Shown one piece after another: positions 31,801-41,499 of a stretch of 64,000 nucleotides of DNA. The stretch comes from Bacteroidetes bacterium RIFCSPLOWO2_12_FULL_37_12 (lineage in GTDB: Bacteria; Bacteroidota; Bacteroidia; 2-12-FULL-37-12), in assembly GCA_001769655.1 (NCBI GenBank), contig MEPC01000017.1:26157-90156 (forward strand), given 5' to 3'. The notes beneath the pieces are model-generated. The model ran no database searches. It was not told where the DNA came from and worked only from the letters and a program-made list of their open reading frames with translations. Position numbers and translations under genes: made by a program. Each line of letters starts with the position of its first letter. Within the stretch, counting starts at the first letter, position 1.

Positions 31801-32866
31801 GGCTGATTTTGATAAGCTCGCCGCTCCTGTAGGAACCACCCTGGACCGTTTCATAATGATGCGCCAGCAGGATTTTCTCTACGCAACCGGAGAATTATCT
31901 CAATTATTGAGAGATATTGCCCTTGCAACAAAAATTGTAAACCGGGAAATAAACCGCGCAGGGTTGATAAATATTTCCGGTACGTATGGAGCCATTAATG
32001 TGCAAGGGGAAGAACAACAGAAAATGGATGTGATTGCCAATATCCGTTTTATCCGTGCATTAAAAAATGGCGGTGAAACCTGTGTGATTGCCTCTGAAGA
32101 AAACGACACCATCATTGATACTGAAAAGTATCAAGGCAGATACGTAGTTGCCATAGACCCTTTAGACGGTTCGTCCAATATTGATGTAAATGTATCGGTG
32201 GGGACTATTTTTTCCATATACCGGCGAATGTCTCCCATAAATACTCCCGGTACCATTGAAGATTTCATGCAGGGTGGAACGCAACAAGTTGCCGCCGGAT
32301 ACATAATTTTTGGTTCTTCCACCATGTTTGTTTACACCACCGGTCATGGGGTAAACGGTTTCACGTATGAACATTCTCTTGGCGAATTTTTTTTATCGCA
32401 TCCGAACATGAAAATTAAAGATGCAGGAAAAATATATTCTATCAATGAGGGGCTTGCGATGGAGATGACCGAAGGGGTAAAAGCATATCTTGATTATTGT
32501 AAAGAAACAGACAAAGAAACTTATCGTCCCTATTCGTGCAGATATATCGGTTCGCTGGTTGCCGATTTTCACCGGAATCTGTTGAAAGGGGGAATTTATA
32601 TTTATCCTGCTACTAAAAAGCTCAAAACCGGTAAATTAAGATTGTTGTACGAGGCATTTCCTCTCTCATTCATTATAGAGCAAGCAGGTGGAAAAGCCAG
32701 TGATGGTATTAACAGAATGTTGGAAATAAAACCAACAACTCTTCATCAACGCACTCCGCTTTATATTGGTTCGAAAACAATGGTGGAAAAGGCAGAAGAG
32801 ATGTTGAGGATTCATGAAGCGGTGAAGACCTCACCCCAGCCCCTCTCCAAAGTGGAGAGGGGTTAG
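31801..32866 (+). CDS. fbp: Class 1 fructose-1,6-bisphosphatase
   Basis: [14 protein letters not shown]...[57 protein letters not shown]. Start at the internal ATG, 19 bp after TACATTTG. Confidence 0.96.
32827..32866 (+). repeat. CCTCACCCC/GGAGAGGGG repeat copy 1 (inside the fbp 3' end)
   Basis: gacctcaccccagcccctctccaaagtggagaggggttag. Confidence 0.93.
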
Positions 32867-32873
32867 AGATTTG

Positions 32874-33323
32874 TTATAATCCCTCCCCTTCTACTTCTTC
32901 GCGGGTTTCTCTCAAATCATTTATGGTATTTTCCAACTCAATAACTTTCAGGTTCATTGCATTTAATGCTTCTTCTAAAGCATTTTTATCGGTTTGTAAC
33001 TTGTCGCTTGCTTCTTTTAAGGTATGTATTTCTCTTTTTAATTCACTATTTTCATTGGTGTATTTGATGATTTCTGAATTTAATTTCGAATTTTGAAGCC
33101 GTACCACGGTCACTTCTGATTTTACATTTGTGATTTCCTTATTTTTTAATTCTACTTCGTTTTTCTTGTTCTCAATATCTGATTGTAAACTTTCGATTTT
33201 GCTTTTCAACTCTGAGATTTCTTTATTCCGGTTTTCCAATTCGAGCTTAATGGTAAGCAGATTGGAATAAAGATTAGTTACCTTGCCGGTAATTTCTTCT
33301 GCGTAATTTATTTTTGTTGCCAT
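32874..33323 (-). CDS. Small coiled-coil protein
   Basis: 149 aa, almost entirely E/K/N heptad-like. Confidence 0.65.
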   Translation of the reverse strand: MATKINYAEEITGKVTNLYSNLLTIKLELENRNKEISELKSKIESLQSDIENKKNEVELKNKEITNVKSEVTVVRLQNSKLNSEIIKYTNENSELKREIHTLKEASDKLQTDKNALEEALNAMNLKVIELENTINDLRETREEVEGEGL

Positions 33324-33407
33324 GGTTTAAAAGTTTTAATTCCAACTAACTTTGTTTCTTTGTGTCTTTGCGTTGAAAAAACTGCATTATGCAAGATATC
33401 TATTGAA

Positions 33408-34433
33408 TTACCATCCCGAGTCCTCTTTCTTTCCAGAATCATTTTTCTTTTCGGGCTCTTTTTTTTCTGTTTCTTTTTCGGATTCTTTCTTTTTGGAATC
33501 TTTCATTTCCTGTGCTTTTTTTAACTTCAATTTTTGCAAACTGTCTATTTTAATAAGAGCGGTGTCCGTTATAATGGTTGATTGCTGTATTTTCTTTTCG
33601 GAAATAATATTTTGCAATTCATTTAAAGAATAATTTTTATAATCCCCTTTGCCAGGTGCAGGAGAAGACGGTTTACTAATGTTATTAACCAAGTCGGTTT
33701 TATTTTCATTGGTGATCTTCTTTTCATTTTTAACAGGTAATTTTTCTGCTGTTTTAATTTTTTCTGGTTTAACTTTTTCTTTCTGGGGAGTTTCTTTAGG
33801 AACAATATTTTCACTCACCGGCTGATTTTTTTGTTTTTCCGGCTGTTTGACGATTTTCTCTTCCTGATTTGATTTCTTTTTTTTCTCCGCAACTACTGCA
33901 TTTTTTTCAACCAGTTTTGGTTCAACAGGTTTTGGTTTAGTTACGTCTGGTGTTTTAATTTCTTTTTTTTCAGGCACTTTTTCTTTCGAAGGTTCTGTTT
34001 TTTTAATTTCTTTTGTAGCGGCTACAACCGGTATATCCTTTTTTTCAACGGTGTTGTTTTCTTTTGATTCAAGAGCCAACTTTTCTTTTTGTTTCCATTC
34101 TTCTTCTTTTTTAGAAAAATCATCTGCTTGCTTTTCCAATTGAGTGATTTTGTTTTTTAGACCTTCATTTTCTTTTTTAAATAATTCCATTTCCGCCGCT
34201 GAAACTGCATCGCTGGATTTTCTGGGACTAAATAAGAGAAACACCACTCCAGCCAGTAAAACTCCGGATAAGATGATAAAAATACTTTTTAATTTACCGG
34301 AAGATTTCCGGTCAGCGTCAAACTTCTTAATATTTTCAAATATTTCGAGGTCGCTGTCGCACTTAGGGCAGTGGCGTAGCGATTCATCCAAATCCGGGTT
34401 ATTACAAACGGGACATTCGTGGAGAGTGGGCAT
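33408..34433 (-). CDS. Zinc-ribbon, single-TM, Lys/Glu-rich protein
   Basis: HECPVCNNPDLDESLRHCPKCDSD ribbon; IFIILSGVLLAGVVFLLF TM; KE/P-rich remainder. Confidence 0.7.
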   Translation of the reverse strand: MPTLHECPVCNNPDLDESLRHCPKCDSDLEIFENIKKFDADRKSSGKLKSIFIILSGVLLAGVVFLLFSPRKSSDAVSAAEMELFKKENEGLKNKITQLEKQADDFSKKEEEWKQKEKLALESKENNTVEKKDIPVVAATKEIKKTEPSKEKVPEKKEIKTPDVTKPKPVEPKLVEKNAVVAEKKKKSNQEEKIVKQPEKQKNQPVSENIVPKETPQKEKVKPEKIKTAEKLPVKNEKKITNENKTDLVNNISKPSSPAPGKGDYKNYSLNELQNIISEKKIQQSTIITDTALIKIDSLQKLKLKKAQEMKDSKKKESEKETEKKEPEKKNDSGKKEDSGW

Positions 34434-34477
34434 CTTTTTTAGTGAAAGTTACAAATTTATTACTAATTTTGGAAATT

Positions 34478-35815
34478 ATGAACATAAAAAAAATTCTTAT
34501 ACTGGGAGCCGGAAGGTCTTCCTTTTATCTGATAAATTATCTGCTCGAAAATGCTGACAAAGAAAATTGGTTAGTAACCGTAGTGGATAAAACCATTCAA
34601 CTTGCCAATGAAAAAACCAATAATCACCCCTGTTCAACCGCCCTTGGGGTTGATATTCTAAAACCCGAACAAAGATACCATTTAGTATCCGATTCTGACA
34701 TAGTTATTTCATTATTGCCTCCCGATCTTCATTTTCTGGTTGCAACTGATTGCCTGGAATTGAAAAAACATTTATTTACAGCTTCCTATATATCGCCCGA
34801 AATCCAGAGATTGAATGAGCCGGTAGAAAAAAATAACCTGTTGTTTATGAATGAAATAGGGTTAGACCCCGGCATTGACCACATTTCGGCTATAAAAATA
34901 ATCCACAAAATAAAAGCGAAAAATGGAAAATTAATTTCGTTTAAATCCTATTGCGGCGGGTTGATAGCCCCTGAATGTAATGATAATCCATGGAATTATA
35001 AATTTACCTGGAATCCCAGGAATGTGATTTTAGCCGGACAAGGAACTGCAAAATATTTGTTAAATGGAAAGTACAAATATGTCCCCTATAACCGGATTTT
35101 TACAAATTCAGAAATCGTCGAGGTGGAAGGAGCCGGGACTTATGAAGCATATCCTAACAGGGATTCGATAGGATACAGGAAAATATATGGGATTGAAGAT
35201 ATATCAACCATGCTCAGGGGAACATTGCGTTCACCCGATTTTTGCAATTCATGGGATATTTTTATAAAACTTGGACTAACGGATGATTCCTACCAGATAG
35301 AAAATTCAAAAAACATGAGTTATAAGGAATTGATTGAAAGTTTGCTACCACATTCTCAAGGAAAAACTCTCTCCGAAAAAATTTGTTCTGTTGCGAATGT
35401 TGCTGCTGACTCCACAGCATATAAAAATTTTCTCTGGACAGGAATAGCATCGGATGAAAAAATTCCTCTTGAAAAAGCCAGTCCGGCGATGATTTTGCAA
35501 AATCTTCTCGAATCAAAATGGAAAATGAATCCTAATGATAAAGACATGGTAGTCATGCATCATGAATTTTCATATATAAACAGTAACGGCAATCAAAAAC
35601 ATATTTCAAGTTCATTGGTAGTAAAAGGTGAAAATTCGCAATTAACCGCCATGGCAAAAACCGTAGGGTTGCCTTTAGCCATCACGGTAAAACTTTTTTT
35701 ACAGGGAAAAATTTCATTAAGGGGGGTACGAATACCGGTTTATAAAGAAATCTACCTTCCGGTTCTGAATGAATTAGAGAAAAATGGGATTATCTTTTCG
35801 GAAACGGAAGGATAG
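34478..35815 (+). CDS. Saccharopine dehydrogenase family protein
   Basis: MNIKKILILGAGRSSFYLINYLL Rossmann start; NEIGLDPGIDHISA; TAMAKTVGLPLAI. Confidence 0.9.
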   Translation: MNIKKILILGAGRSSFYLINYLLENADKENWLVTVVDKTIQLANEKTNNHPCSTALGVDILKPEQRYHLVSDSDIVISLLPPDLHFLVATDCLELKKHLFTASYISPEIQRLNEPVEKNNLLFMNEIGLDPGIDHISAIKIIHKIKAKNGKLISFKSYCGGLIAPECNDNPWNYKFTWNPRNVILAGQGTAKYLLNGKYKYVPYNRIFTNSEIVEVEGAGTYEAYPNRDSIGYRKIYGIEDISTMLRGTLRSPDFCNSWDIFIKLGLTDDSYQIENSKNMSYKELIESLLPHSQGKTLSEKICSVANVAADSTAYKNFLWTGIASDEKIPLEKASPAMILQNLLESKWKMNPNDKDMVVMHHEFSYINSNGNQKHISSSLVVKGENSQLTAMAKTVGLPLAITVKLFLQGKISLRGVRIPVYKEIYLPVLNELEKNGIIFSETEG

Positions 35816-35877
35816 GGAGAAAGAAATTTATTTATACTTTAAACGGAACAAATTTCAGCAAATGTCTATATTGACAT

Positions 35878-35952
35878 ATTGCTCTATTGTTTCATTGTTA
35901 ATTGACCCCATGATTTCAGCACAACAATGAAACAATGTAGCAATGGAACAAT
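35878..35952. repeat. 8-bp-phased CAATG palindrome
   Basis: attgctctattgtttcattgtt (35878..35899) vs aacaatgaaacaatgtagcaat (35923..35944), 22-bp arms with 2 mismatches. Confidence 0.88.
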
Positions 35953-35997
35953 GAACAGAGTTACACGAAAATTTATACCGATTGCAGTATAGTAAAT

Positions 35998-36525
35998 TCA
36001 TGATATCCCAATTATTAAATCCACCGCAGATATTAAATTTTTAGTTTTATAATCTTCCTTAAATGATTCCTCCTTATCTGAAATTAAAATTGTTCTAAGA
36101 TTCATTTTTTTTCCGGCAATAATGTCCCTCTCCGTATCGCCAATCATCCAGGATTTTGATATGTCAATGTTAAATTGAGAAATGGCTTTTTCATACAATA
36201 GCGTTCCCGGTTTGTGGACTAAGGATGCACTAAAACGTGAACGACAGGGACTGTAATAAAAAGCATCAATTGATTTTGCACATCTTTTTTGAATTTCGTC
36301 ATGAATAACTTTCAATTGCTCTCTGGTGAACAAACCTTCAGTAATACCACCCTGATTGGTGATCACAATCAATAAATATCCGTGTGATTTTAGTAGTTGT
36401 AATGCCTGGGATACTCCGTTGATTATTTTCAAATCTTCCACGCGAGCGATGTAGTCACCGCTCTCTTCATTGATAACACCATCGCGGTCTAAAAAAATGC
36501 ATTTTCTTTTTTTGGCGGTTTTCAT
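35998..36525 (-). CDS. HAD-IIIA phosphatase, GmhB/HisB-N-like
   Basis: CIFLDRDGVINEE, LIVITNQGGI, SWMIGDTERDIIAG. Confidence 0.9.
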   Translation of the reverse strand: MKTAKKRKCIFLDRDGVINEESGDYIARVEDLKIINGVSQALQLLKSHGYLLIVITNQGGITEGLFTREQLKVIHDEIQKRCAKSIDAFYYSPCRSRFSASLVHKPGTLLYEKAISQFNIDISKSWMIGDTERDIIAGKKMNLRTILISDKEESFKEDYKTKNLISAVDLIIGIS

Positions 36526-36544
36526 TCGGCAAATTTACAAACAT

Positions 36545-36695
36545 AAATGATTAAATGGTTAGATGGTTGGATAGTTGGATGGTTTGATGGTTTGATGGTT
36601 AAATGGCTAAATGATTAGATTGTTGGATGGTTAGATGGTTTTTACTCAACCATTTAACATTTTAACCATATAACATTTTAACCATTTAACCATAA
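36545..36695. repeat. 8-bp-phased inverted array (12 RRATGGTT units then 6 AACCATTT-type units)
   Basis: Unit-by-unit reading: aaatgatt aaatggtt agatggtt ... agatggtt / tttactc / aaccattt aacatttt aaccatat aacatttt aaccattt aaccataa. Confidence 0.92.
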
Positions 36696-36750
36696 TTTTT
36701 TGTCATATTATAAATATATTTGCAAAAACAAACAATATTCTGATATACTC

Positions 36751-37473
36751 ATGAGTTCCTGCTTAGTCATAATTCCCACTTACAATGAAGCTGAAAATGT
36801 TGAAGCAATCATTCATGCCGTATTCGGCTTAGAACAGGGGTTTGAGGTTCTTATTGTAGATGATAATTCCAAAGATGGCACTGCTGAAATTGTTAAAAAT
36901 CTAATGACGAAATTTAAAGATAAGTTACATCTTGAAAGCAGAAACGGTAAATTAGGATTGGGAACCGCCTATATACATGGATTTAAGTGGGCGTTGCAAC
37001 ATCATTTTGATTTGATTTTTGAAATGGATGCTGATTTCTCGCATAATCCGAAAGATTTAATTGCCTTACGGGATGCCTGTGAACGGGACGGAAATGACAT
37101 GGCTATCGGTTCGAGGTATATTAAAGGTGTAAATGTAGTAAATTGGCCCTTAGGGCGGGTTCTTTTATCCTATTTTGCAAGCATATATGTTCGTGTAATT
37201 ACCAGCATGCCCATTCATGACAGTACAGCCGGTTTTATTTGTTATAAAAGAAATGTCCTCGAAAAAATTGACTTTAATACCATTCAGTTTGTGGGATATG
37301 CTTTTCAGATAGAAATGAAATTTAATGCATGGAAGCTGGGATTTAAAATCAAGGAAGTCCCCATAGTTTTTACCGATAGAACACGAGGAGAATCCAAAAT
37401 GTCGAAAGGAATTTTTACTGAAGCGTTTACAGGCGTAATTGAAATGAAATGGAGAAGTTTGTGGGGGAAGTAG
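36751..37473 (+). CDS. Family 2 glycosyltransferase, polyprenol-monophosphomannose synthase-like
   Basis: CLVIIPTYNEAENVEAII, EMDADFSHNPKDL, FTDRTRGESKMSKGI. Confidence 0.93.
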   Translation: MSSCLVIIPTYNEAENVEAIIHAVFGLEQGFEVLIVDDNSKDGTAEIVKNLMTKFKDKLHLESRNGKLGLGTAYIHGFKWALQHHFDLIFEMDADFSHNPKDLIALRDACERDGNDMAIGSRYIKGVNVVNWPLGRVLLSYFASIYVRVITSMPIHDSTAGFICYKRNVLEKIDFNTIQFVGYAFQIEMKFNAWKLGFKIKEVPIVFTDRTRGESKMSKGIFTEAFTGVIEMKWRSLWGK

Positions 37474-37524
37474 GGAAAGGGGAAAGGTAAAAGGAGAAAG
37501 GAGAAAGGAGAAAGGAGAAAGGAA
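37474..37524 (+). repeat. 7-bp GAGAAAG microsatellite
   Basis: ggagaaaggagaaaggagaaaggagaaagg right after the glycosyltransferase stop. Confidence 0.85.
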
Positions 37525-37643
37525 ACCTGCAAGGTTTAGTAAGGGTCAGAGGCGCAAGTTAACCTTCAAGGTTTAAGCCCTAGATAATTCAAAAAACTGT
37601 ATTATTTTTGTTTCGTAAAAACTTTCTCTATTATTAAAAATAA

Positions 37644-39155
37644 ATGCAACTAAATTTGTATATGATAAAAAATATATTAACATTAATTTCAATCTGCTTA
37701 TTCATACAACCTGCTTTTTCGCAAAAGCAAAAATCTAAAGACAAGAAATCAACGGGGAACACTGGTTACGAAATAAAAGTCAAAATAAGAGGATTAAAGG
37801 ATACTATCTGTTTACTCGCCAATTATTATGGCGATAAACAATATCTGAGGGATACTGCTAAAGTAGATAAAGAGGGTTTGATGGTATTTGAAGGTGATAA
37901 AAAACTTCCGGGTGGAATTTACCTCGTTGTATTGCCCGATAAGCGTTTTTTTGAACTGATAATGGATAGTACTCAGATATTCTACATGGAAACCGATACT
38001 TCCCGGGAATTACAGGAAAAAGTTATCGTGAACAATTCCGCGGAAAATTCAGTGTTCTATGAATATCTGAAATGGGTAGGACAAAAACAAAAAGAGGATG
38101 AGCCATTGAGAAAGGCATATAGAAAGTTAACTGATAAAAAAGATTCGTCAAAAACGCCTGTCGAATTAACTCAGGTACAAAAGGACTCAGTGACACTCCT
38201 GAAAAAACAGTTAGGAGCAATAGAGAAAGAAGTTCACAATTTCAAAACAAATTTTATGAAAGAAAAGGAAGGTTATTTTATTGCGAAAGTGATCAAAGCA
38301 TCTTCAGAACCGGATGTTCCGGAGGCGCCTTTATTGCCCAATGGGAGAAAGGACTCCACCTGGTCATTTAATTATTATAAAAGTCATTACTTAGCCAACA
38401 TAGATTTTTCAGACGGAAGAATTCTTTATACCCCTATTTTTCACAATAAATTAAAATTTTATTTTTCTAACCTCGTGATTCAAATTCCAGATTCTATTAA
38501 AAAAGAAGCTGATATGATTATTGAAAAAGCAAGCGCTGATAAAGAATTATTCAAGTATATCGTTTGGTATATTACCAATACGTATGAAACATCCAACATT
38601 ATGGGAATGGATGCTGTTTTTGTGCACATGGTTGAGAAATATTACATAACCCACAGAGCATATTGGGTTGATTCTGCCGTTTTAGCTAAAATTACGGATA
38701 GGGCATTGACCGTTAAGAATGCACTCATCGGAAATCTTGCTCCTGGGCTGGTGATGAAAAATTTAAGTGGAAAGGACGTTTCTCTTTACAGTGTAAATGC
38801 TAAATACACCTGTTTGGTTTTCTGGGATTCTGACTGCGGACATTGTAAAAAGGAAATTCCAATATTGCATGAGAAATATAAAGAACTGAAAGCATTAGGG
38901 CTGGAAGTTTTTGCAGTTAACATTGAACAGAAGGAAGAGGGCTGGAAAAAATTTATTGAAGAAAAAGGGTTAACGGATTGGATAAATGTGAACGATATGT
39001 ACCATCGTACCAACTTCAGGAAATTATATGATATATATTCCACACCGGTCGTTTATGTTCTCGATAAAGAGAAAAAGATTCTTGCCAAAAGAATCGGTGT
39101 TGAACAAGTGGCTGATTTTATAAAACGGATTTCTGAGAAGGAGGTTGGAAAGTGA
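37644..39155 (+). CDS. Thioredoxin-like (TlpA/DUF4369-type) exported protein
   Basis: Signal peptide; thioredoxin fold with WDSDCGHCKKEIPIL. Confidence 0.85.
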   Translation: MQLNLYMIKNILTLISICLFIQPAFSQKQKSKDKKSTGNTGYEIKVKIRGLKDTICLLANYYGDKQYLRDTAKVDKEGLMVFEGDKKLPGGIYLVVLPDKRFFELIMDSTQIFYMETDTSRELQEKVIVNNSAENSVFYEYLKWVGQKQKEDEPLRKAYRKLTDKKDSSKTPVELTQVQKDSVTLLKKQLGAIEKEVHNFKTNFMKEKEGYFIAKVIKASSEPDVPEAPLLPNGRKDSTWSFNYYKSHYLANIDFSDGRILYTPIFHNKLKFYFSNLVIQIPDSIKKEADMIIEKASADKELFKYIVWYITNTYETSNIMGMDAVFVHMVEKYYITHRAYWVDSAVLAKITDRALTVKNALIGNLAPGLVMKNLSGKDVSLYSVNAKYTCLVFWDSDCGHCKKEIPILHEKYKELKALGLEVFAVNIEQKEEGWKKFIEEKGLTDWINVNDMYHRTNFRKLYDIYSTPVVYVLDKEKKILAKRIGVEQVADFIKRISEKEVGK

Positions 39156-39200
39156 GAAACATTTTAAATATTTTATTATTTTTTTAAATTTATTTACTGT

Positions 39201-39228
39201 GTATTGAAACAGTGCATCGTGTCAATAC
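39201..39228. repeat. Intergenic GCACC-like palindrome, degenerate copy
   Basis: gtattgaaacagtgcatcgtgtcaatac. Confidence 0.6.
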
Positions 39229-39249
39229 AATACGATTTCCTTCAAATTT

Positions 39250-39801
39250 ATGAGTAGCTCAAATTTATTATTGAAGTTTATACTAGTATATTTTTTCGTA
39301 GTATTTACATTTACCGGAGAAAAATGCCGTAAAGATTCAAAACCTAGCACTGATTCTAAAACTACTGAAACAAGCTTTTCAAATTCCAAAGGAATTAATC
39401 TCAATTACGAATTTCCAGCCAGCCAACTTGTACTTAGTTTTGAAAGAACTGCCTGTTTTGGAAGGTGTCCCATATATAAAGTAGATATTTATGCCAATGG
39501 ATCTGCAAATTATAAGGGACGAAATTTTGTTGAATATATTGGTTCTTTTACTTCTTCACTTTCCCACGATTCATTAATTAAAATTGTTAATAAAGCTGAA
39601 AGCATAGGATTTTTTGACATGAATGACAGATATGATTCCAATATCACTGACGTTCCCAGCACCATTACTACATTGCGAACACGTAGCGGCGCATTAAAGA
39701 GTGTCACAAATCGTTGGGATGGACCGGTTGTACTAAAAGAATTGGAAGATTTGATAGAAGCACAAATTAAAATAATGAAATGGACAAAAGCAGGTGAATA
39801 G
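39250..39801 (+). CDS. DUF6438 domain-containing protein
   Basis: FERTACFGRCPIYKVDIYANGSANYKGRNFVE. Confidence 0.75.
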   Translation: MSSSNLLLKFILVYFFVVFTFTGEKCRKDSKPSTDSKTTETSFSNSKGINLNYEFPASQLVLSFERTACFGRCPIYKVDIYANGSANYKGRNFVEYIGSFTSSLSHDSLIKIVNKAESIGFFDMNDRYDSNITDVPSTITTLRTRSGALKSVTNRWDGPVVLKELEDLIEAQIKIMKWTKAGE

Positions 39802-39865
39802 TATTTTTAGGTCGTGACAATTGATAACAATGCCTGCGTTTTGAAGTGACTTTTTGGATTAAAGT

Positions 39866-41272
39866 TTAGTTGACAGGCATTACCCCCAGAATTTCTTCCA
39901 ATTTCTTCTCTAATTCCTCCCCGTGTAAATTTTTTTCTATAATTTTTCCTTCCCTGTCAAGCAAAATAGTATGTGGGATGCCTTTTACATTATAAAGCAC
40001 TGCCGCCTGAGAATTCCATCCGTTTAAATCAGAGACATGATTTTCCCATTTCATTTGATCGTCGCTGATAGCGGCTACCCAACGATCCTTTTCTACATCT
40101 AATGAAATGGAATAAATCTCAAAACCGTGGTTTTTGAATTTAGAATACAATCTCACAACATTTGGGTTTTCAACTCTGCATGGCTTGCACCAGGATGCCC
40201 AGAAATCTATTAATACGATTTTCCCTCGTAATGCCGATAATTTTAAGGATTTTCCGTTTGGATTATTAAGTGCAAGCTCCGGTGCCATTCCTCCTGTTTC
40301 TAACTTTTTTTCATCTTTAATTCTAAGTGTCAAACCGGGTGTTCTACTATCGTTGGGAAAAGCTGAAACATACTTCTCGGCAAGTCGAATGAATAAATCG
40401 GTGGGTTGGTAATTTTCAAAAGCAGATAACAGATAATTCATGGTTGCCTGAAAAACCACTGTATTTACAGAGGTCTTTTCCATAATCAATTCTAACCCTT
40501 TCCAGTGTCCTTCTTTAGTTTGCTCGGCATATAGTTTCAGATACGTGAAATATTTTTCTTCGAGCATGGGACCACGGATTATTTCCTCCTTCGAAAAATC
40601 TATTAAATCAAAATAATGGTCGTGTAAAAAGTCAGCGTCATTCGAATAATTTTTACCGGTTTCTGGATTTGCCATCCGGTTGGGAACCTTTGCCACTTGT
40701 GCCACAATCGCCATAAATGATTCGGGATTTTCTGCGCCGGTTTGTTGCAATAAATTAATTTGCTCGGTTTCAAGCAAAGAAAATTCGTTTTCGAGCCGTG
40801 TCATTTCCCTTTGATCCGGAGTTCCGCCACCCAACGTTAGATTAGCGGCTTTTTCCCTTAAATCATTGATTTTGCCGAGTATCATTTTTTTCTTTTTTAA
40901 GAACCCAAAATAAATTTCATTCTCCTTGGAATTTTCTATCACCATATTCTCACCGAAGTGATCATAGTCGGTTGTAAATTTTATGGATTCATCCGATAAA
41001 ATTATATCCCCAAACGTTCTGTAATTGAAGCCAATTCTATAAAATCCTTTAGTCAACGGCTTGTTTGAAGATAAATGAAATTGAGAATTTTCGATTCTCG
41101 CGGAATCAATTTTTTTAATGGCGCCACATTGGTATTCCCATAGATAAATTTCTTCCCGGGGTCCTCCATGAACAGTCCCCTTAATAGAATATCCTGAATT
41201 TCTATGACTTCCGTTCTGACAGGAATCTGATAAAAACAGGAAAATAAAATAAATGAATAGCGATTTTTTCAT
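39866..41272 (-). CDS. TlpA-like thiol-disulfide oxidoreductase lipoprotein
   Basis: Lipobox-like LSDSC; DFWASWCKPCRVENPNVV. Confidence 0.9.
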   Translation of the reverse strand: MKKSLFIYFIFLFLSDSCQNGSHRNSGYSIKGTVHGGPREEIYLWEYQCGAIKKIDSARIENSQFHLSSNKPLTKGFYRIGFNYRTFGDIILSDESIKFTTDYDHFGENMVIENSKENEIYFGFLKKKKMILGKINDLREKAANLTLGGGTPDQREMTRLENEFSLLETEQINLLQQTGAENPESFMAIVAQVAKVPNRMANPETGKNYSNDADFLHDHYFDLIDFSKEEIIRGPMLEEKYFTYLKLYAEQTKEGHWKGLELIMEKTSVNTVVFQATMNYLLSAFENYQPTDLFIRLAEKYVSAFPNDSRTPGLTLRIKDEKKLETGGMAPELALNNPNGKSLKLSALRGKIVLIDFWASWCKPCRVENPNVVRLYSKFKNHGFEIYSISLDVEKDRWVAAISDDQMKWENHVSDLNGWNSQAAVLYNVKGIPHTILLDREGKIIEKNLHGEELEKKLEEILGVMPVN

Positions 41273-41300
41273 GTATGAATATTGATATATTTCTATTTGT

Positions 41301-41482
41301 TAATACTTTTGTAATACAGTTGTAATACGATTGTAATACAATTGTAATTCAGTTTTAATACGATTGTATTACCATTGCATTACCATTGTATTACTGTTGC
41401 ATTACCATTGTATTACTGTTGCATTACTATTGTATTACTATTGCATTACTATTGTATTACTATTGCATTACTATTGTATTAC
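41301..41482. repeat. 11-bp-phased inverted array A (17 units)
   Basis: TAATAC-type hexamers at 41301, 312, 323, 334, 345, 356, then (T/C)ATTAC at 41367 through 41477, all exactly 11 bp apart. Confidence 0.95.
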
Positions 41483-41499
41483 TAGTGTCCATGCTCCCC

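Noticed and set aside
36545-36695. CRISPR array
   Set aside because: Units are contiguous 8-mers with no unique spacers; no cas genes.
41301-41482. CRISPR-like repeats
   Set aside because: 11-bp units without spacers and with an orientation flip; not CRISPR architecture.
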